From positions 11,753,041-11,817,040 of the forward strand of contig CM055902.1 in NCBI GenBank assembly GCA_029582155.1: DNA of 64,000 nt, read 5' to 3'. The notes below the pieces were generated by a model that had not been told where the DNA came from, did no database searches, and saw only the letters and a list, made by a program, of their open reading frames with translations. This document shows positions 39,801-45,800 of this stretch, one piece after another. The translations under genes and the position numbers were made by a program. Position 1 is the first letter of the stretch; every line of letters begins with the position of its first letter. This DNA comes from Panopea generosa. Its lineage: Eukaryota > Mollusca > Bivalvia > Adapedonta > Hiatellidae.

Positions 39801-42800
39801 CGGATGGGGGTTCTGTTCAGGGTCCATATAAAGTAGCAAAATGCCGTTATTTGTAGTTAACCCTTCGTTAAAGGTATTCAGTATTGAATAGCTTGTAAAA
39901 TAATCCTGATTGACCGATCCATTACAATGCTTTGTTAAGGTAGAGATTGAGGATTTTCAGGAGATCGATTTTCATTCAGCAGCCAATAAAATTTCTAGAA
40001 ATTTACAAATTAATTTTCAAGATGAAAACCAAAATGACTGAACTAGTCTGCAGGGATAATTTACCCTTCTTTAAAGACATTGATATTCAGCATCATCCTT
40101 CAAGCAAAAATGTATTTTACCCCAAATTGTCACCTTAAATTTACCAATTTAAAAAAAGTTTGAATTTTGAGCCTTTTTTTTTTACGAAAAAATTAGTAAA
40201 TAATTTTTCCATTTATAAAACATGAGTGCTTTCCTGAATTCTATCAAAAATTAAATGCTGAACGTTTATCCTACATGATGAATTCTACAAATTCAGTCAA
40301 ACTTGTCTTCAGCAGCCAGTCAAAGGAAGGAGCAAAAATTACCTTTTGAAGACTTTAAAGGTTGTTGTTTAACACTTTACTCCATAGTTATGCATTTTCC
40401 CGCACCAATCACAGAAGGCCTTTGAAAACAGTCAGTAAATATAAACATAATTCACCCACTGCTGATATGTGGTGAATTAATGCTTTCAATTTGGAAGAGT
40501 CCAAGAAAATGCTTATGGAGCAAAGTGTTAATACAGATTAATTTACTCTGTATGCATAAAAAATGGGAAATAGCAAATGTGGCTGCTTAAGACAAACGGC
40601 TGATAAATAAAGGTGATCACTTACACAGGTTTGACTGTAATGTTATTTTTGACAATTTTGTATGAATTGTTGTGTATTACAGGGCTCCCACTATATTTGC
40701 TACCTAAAAAAAGCTACAGTCCCGAACACCACAGTCGAGTTTTGTGACTACAAAGGTTCCAGAGAAAGGGTCAGCCTGGCCCCCGTGTTTCACAAAAATC
40801 CCTCTCTTGTGTATACGCAGCATCAGTACAGTCGCCCGGACCAGGCCCCATGGATGTATGGAATGAAAAACGTTGGTTGATGGGGGTTTATAGTTTAAAT
40901 TTCAAAATCATTTTGATAATAATGTGTATGCATGAATTAGCATACAGTTCAAAGCAAAACTTCATGTACAATTTAATATGTAGAGAGTTTCAAACCATAA
41001 TACAGAAGAAAGATTGAATAATAATTACACTTAACAAAACAGTTGCTTACATTATAATAACCTAAAACTGCACAGCATGATAATTATCTTTAACTGTACA
41101 GTTAATTAAATATTAAGTACTGTTAATTGTATAGTTAGATACAAAATAAGTACCTTTAACTGTACAGTTAGTAAAATAATAAGTACCATTAACTGTACAG
41201 TTAGTAAAATAATAAGTACTGTTAACTGTACAGTTAGTTAAATAATTAGTACCATTTACTGTACAGTTATTAACATAATAATTACACTTAACTGTACAGT
41301 TAGTAAAATAATAAGTACCATTAACTGTACAGTTAGTTAAATAATGAGTACATGTACCATTAACTGTACAGTTAGTTAAATAATAAGTACCATTAACTGT
41401 ACAGTTATTAAGTTAACATAATAATTACATTTAACTGTACAGTTAGCTAAATAATAAGTACCATTAACTGTACAGTTAGTTAAATAATAAGTACCATTAA
41501 CTGTACAGTTAGTAAAATAATAAGTACTGTTAACTGTACAGTTAGTTAAATAATAAGTACCATTAACTGTACAGTTATTAACATAATAATTACATTTAAC
41601 TGTACAGTTAGTTAAATAATAAGTACCATTAACTGTACAGTTAGATACATAATAATTACCTTTAACTGTACAGTACAGCTAAGTACATAATAATTACCTT
41701 TAATTGTACAGTTAGTTATATACATGTAAGTACAGTTAGTTCTACAGTTAGTAACATAATGATAACCTTCAACTGTACAGTATATCCAAATTCCACTAGA
41801 CTGACTCACTTTTCTGTTTGGCAAAAAATTAACTGGTGCAATCTACCACCTTCAATTTTGCTGGATTTTACTGGTTATCATGATCTCCTAGTTGCAGTCC
41901 AGCGGTGTGTTTCACAAAAAATGTTACAACAAAAACCATCATAAAATGTAATCCAACATATTCATTATTAAATATATTTTCTAAAAATACAATGATTTTA
42001 AACATTTGAACACAATGGAGAAATTGTCAAAAGGACTTAACCCTTTACTTCATATAGACGTCTTTGGACACCTCTAATATAGACTCCTTTGGACACCTCT
42101 AATATAGAAGGCTTTTGAATTATTGGGAGAATTGTGTTTATATTAACTGACAGAGTGGAAAACAGTGCAGGAAGTGTTCAGATTGCTCTTTACAACCAAT
42201 CTGAACTCTTCCTGCACTGTTTTCAATGACCTTCTGTAATTGGTCAGGAAAACGTGTATCTATGGGGTAAAGGGTTAAGGCAACTTTTATCACAGGTATT
42301 TTGTTTAAAACACAGCCCATTCAGGCATCTTTATGCAGATAGTTTATCCCATTCTCTTACTCAGTTGTGGTTGACAGTCTGAAGAAATGGTGATCTTCCC
42401 CCACTCCCACCACCCCACACAAGACAGGGTGGAAAATGCACAGACTACCACAATGATAATGATCACTCAAAAACACAAATTGTCATGCCATCATTTAAAG
42501 CAAATTGTCAATGGTAAACAGAATTTTCCAAAATAGACATCAAATTCGTTTTATTTTATATTTTATAGTTTTATTTTCTCAGTTTCAGATCAATGCTACA
42601 TTGAACCAAACCCTGGAAACCATGATGTGGTATGAAGATATTGGCAGTTTGGAGGCAAAATATGAACTTATTGAAAAGTTTGGCTTAAAAGGTAAATTAT
42701 TACATGTAAATGGTTTAAAAAGCTATCTTTTTTATGAGTTTACTATTAAGGTTTCTTTAAACATCTCATAAATAGAACCTAGGTCCTAGGGGATATTTGT

Positions 42801-45800
42801 ATGTTTGTAAAGACAATGATGTGGTTTCTATGTGTACCTAGTGTGTTACCTATGGTAGTTACATCACTGTCAGAAACCAATCCTACAGTGGGTATTGGTG
42901 AACACATGGTCACGGTCGTGAGCTGTAACACTGGAGGTCCACTATGTCGCAGATTGTTGGTGCTTTCTGATTTCGGGAAATATGTCTTCACCTTGCTAAT
43001 GACACAGCTAGATGCGTCTTCAGTTCTTGCAGCATTTTCTGCGGACATTATTTCATTTGCTTGTTATCTTGATTGGTTAAGAATGTTCATTCTTAACTGC
43101 AAGGCTGGAGATCACTTTAACTCTTGTCATGTGCTCGTTATTAACTGTAGGGCTGGAGGCCACTTTAACTCTTGTCATGTGCTCGTTATTAGCTGAAGGG
43201 CTGGAGGCCACTTTAACTCTTGTCATGTGCTCGTTATTAGCTGCAGGGCTGGAGGCCACTTAAACTCGTCATGTGCTCGTTATTAACTGCAGGGCTGGAG
43301 GCCACTTTAACTCTTGTCATGTGCTCATTATTTGCTGCAGAGCTGGAGGCCACTTTAACTCTTGTCATGTGCTCGTTATTAACTGCAGGGCTGGAGGCCA
43401 CTTTAACTCTTGTCATGTGCTCGTTATTAACTGCAGGGCTGGAGGCCACTTTAACTCTTGGCATGTGCTTGTTATTAACTGCAGGGCTGTAGGCCACTTT
43501 AACTCTTGGCATGTGCTCGTTATTAACTGTAGGGTTGGAGGCCACTTTAACACTTGTCATGTGCTCGTTATTAGCTGCAGGATGGCAGGAAAGGGTATAG
43601 GAGTTATCATGTCTTTCCGGGATATCATTGAATCTTAACAAAGCATACAAAATAATTGCCTTATACCATATTGAGAGCTAGGACAGTGCTAATTTGATAG
43701 TGAATGTGTGAACTGTAACCCATGAATCAGGAAAAATGGCATTATTTTGCCCAATCTCCAATGCTACAGGTGAGTGTTTTAGGGCCATCATGGCCCTCTT
43801 GTTTAGCAATATAATATATGTTGTTTTGTTTTATCATGATACAAAGCAGGAATATAAAAGCACATTTTTTTTTTTTTTTTTGACACTTGTTAATAAATTT
43901 ACCTTGTGGTTTAGGCTTAATAATACAAATTCTTTATAGAATATGAGGAAATTACCTTAACAATATAAAAAGTCTTGTATATGTATATTAAAAACCTTGG
44001 ATATAACAAACATTAGATATAACAAACATTTGATATAACAAACCATGGATGCATGTTTGCCAAACATTGGATACAACAAACCTTGGGTGCATGTTTGCCG
44101 AACATTGGATACAACAAACAACTATAAACAAGTTATACTGTACAGCCTGCTTCATGATTGATGTAAACTAAACTTGAACTGATATACTGCACAGCTTGTT
44201 TCATGATTGATGCAAACTTAACTTGAACTGATATACTGTTCAGCTTGTTTCATGATTGATGTAAACTAAACTTGAACTGATATACCGTACAGCTTGTTTC
44301 ATGATTGATGCAAACTAAAATTGAACTGATATACCGTACAGCTTGTTTCATGATTGATGTAAACTAAACTTGAACTGATATACCGTACAGCCTGTTTCAT
44401 GATTGATGTGAACTAAACTTGAACTGATATACCGTACAGCCTGTTTTATGATTGATGTAAACTAAACTTGAACTGATATACTGTACAGCTTGTTTCATGA
44501 TTGATGCAAACTAAACTTGAACTGATATACTGTACAGCTTGTTTCATGATTGATGCAAACTAAACTTGAACCGATATACTGTACAGATTGTTTCATAATT
44601 GATGCAAACTAAACTTGAACTGATATACTGTACAGATTGTTCCATGATTGATGTAAACTAAACTTGAACTTATATACTGTACAGATTGTTTTATGATTGA
44701 TGTAAACTAAACTTAAACTGATATACTGTACAGATTGTTTCATGATTGATGTAAACTAAACTTGAACTGATATACTGTACAGCTTGTTTCATAATTGATG
44801 TAAACTAAACTTCAACTGATATTTTTCTGAACTTACTACAGGTTGCATGATATACACAGGAGAAGATTTATTGTACAGCAAGGTCGGTACTGATGACACT
44901 TTCAACACCCACATGTGGTCCTGGATGCTTCATACCATCTTGGTCTCCGGTGAACGATCAGTAGAGAATACCGAGTTGAATTATGCAGGTGGTTATACTA
45001 AATCTGTATTCTTATTCCACAGAGAGGGTCCTGCATGGCCGAGTGGTCTAAGGCCCCGTCTCAAGATCACTTACCTCTAACCACTAAGGTCGTAGGTTTG
45101 AGTCCCGCTCGCTCCAAAAACTTTATGTGAGAAAGGTTCCAGTTACTTGCGGTAGGACAGTGGTTCTACTCAGTCTGATGTCTTCCTTTACTAATAAAAC
45201 TGGATATGCCATATATAACCTGAAATGTGTTGAAAATGGCATTGAACCCCATTCTATAAAAAAAAAATATTTCACAGAATAATGTTGCTGAGTGTAATGA
45301 ACAGGATTACATGCATGAGGCGTCTGTAGTAGGGCTTCTAAAATCCCCAGTTTATCGGAGGGTTTTGACTGGAGTTTGTTGTTCAAAACCGAATTCTAAT
45401 GGTCATATAAAAACCATAGAATTGTCCTATACATATATGTTAACTCTCGTTACCTTCGATGCATTTATTACAGCTGATACAATGTATCTCTCTGTAAGGT
45501 GAATAGATTGTGTCTTAAATCTTATTTTACTGATCAGTAATTCTATTATGCAAATTAGCTGCTTTGCTATCGGAAATTATTGTAAATTTTTATTTTCAAT
45601 TATTGCACCATGTGTGATCCAGATAGTCACAATTTGTTGTTGTTGTTGTTGTATGGTGTTTAGCGTCGCTTTCAACAATTTTTCAGTCATATGGCGACAG
45701 TGTCTACTTGAGACAGTATTCTAAGTGCTGTCACACTGGAATATCATGCCGCAGACACATGGTATGATACTCCGCCCAGTTACGTTATACTGACACCGGG

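Noticed and set aside
42801-43196. 131-residue ORF as an extra exon of the CTBS-like gene
   Set aside because: Exons 8 and 9 already join in phase and align across the junction with CTBS; the ORF runs into the 48-bp array and is open on both strands.
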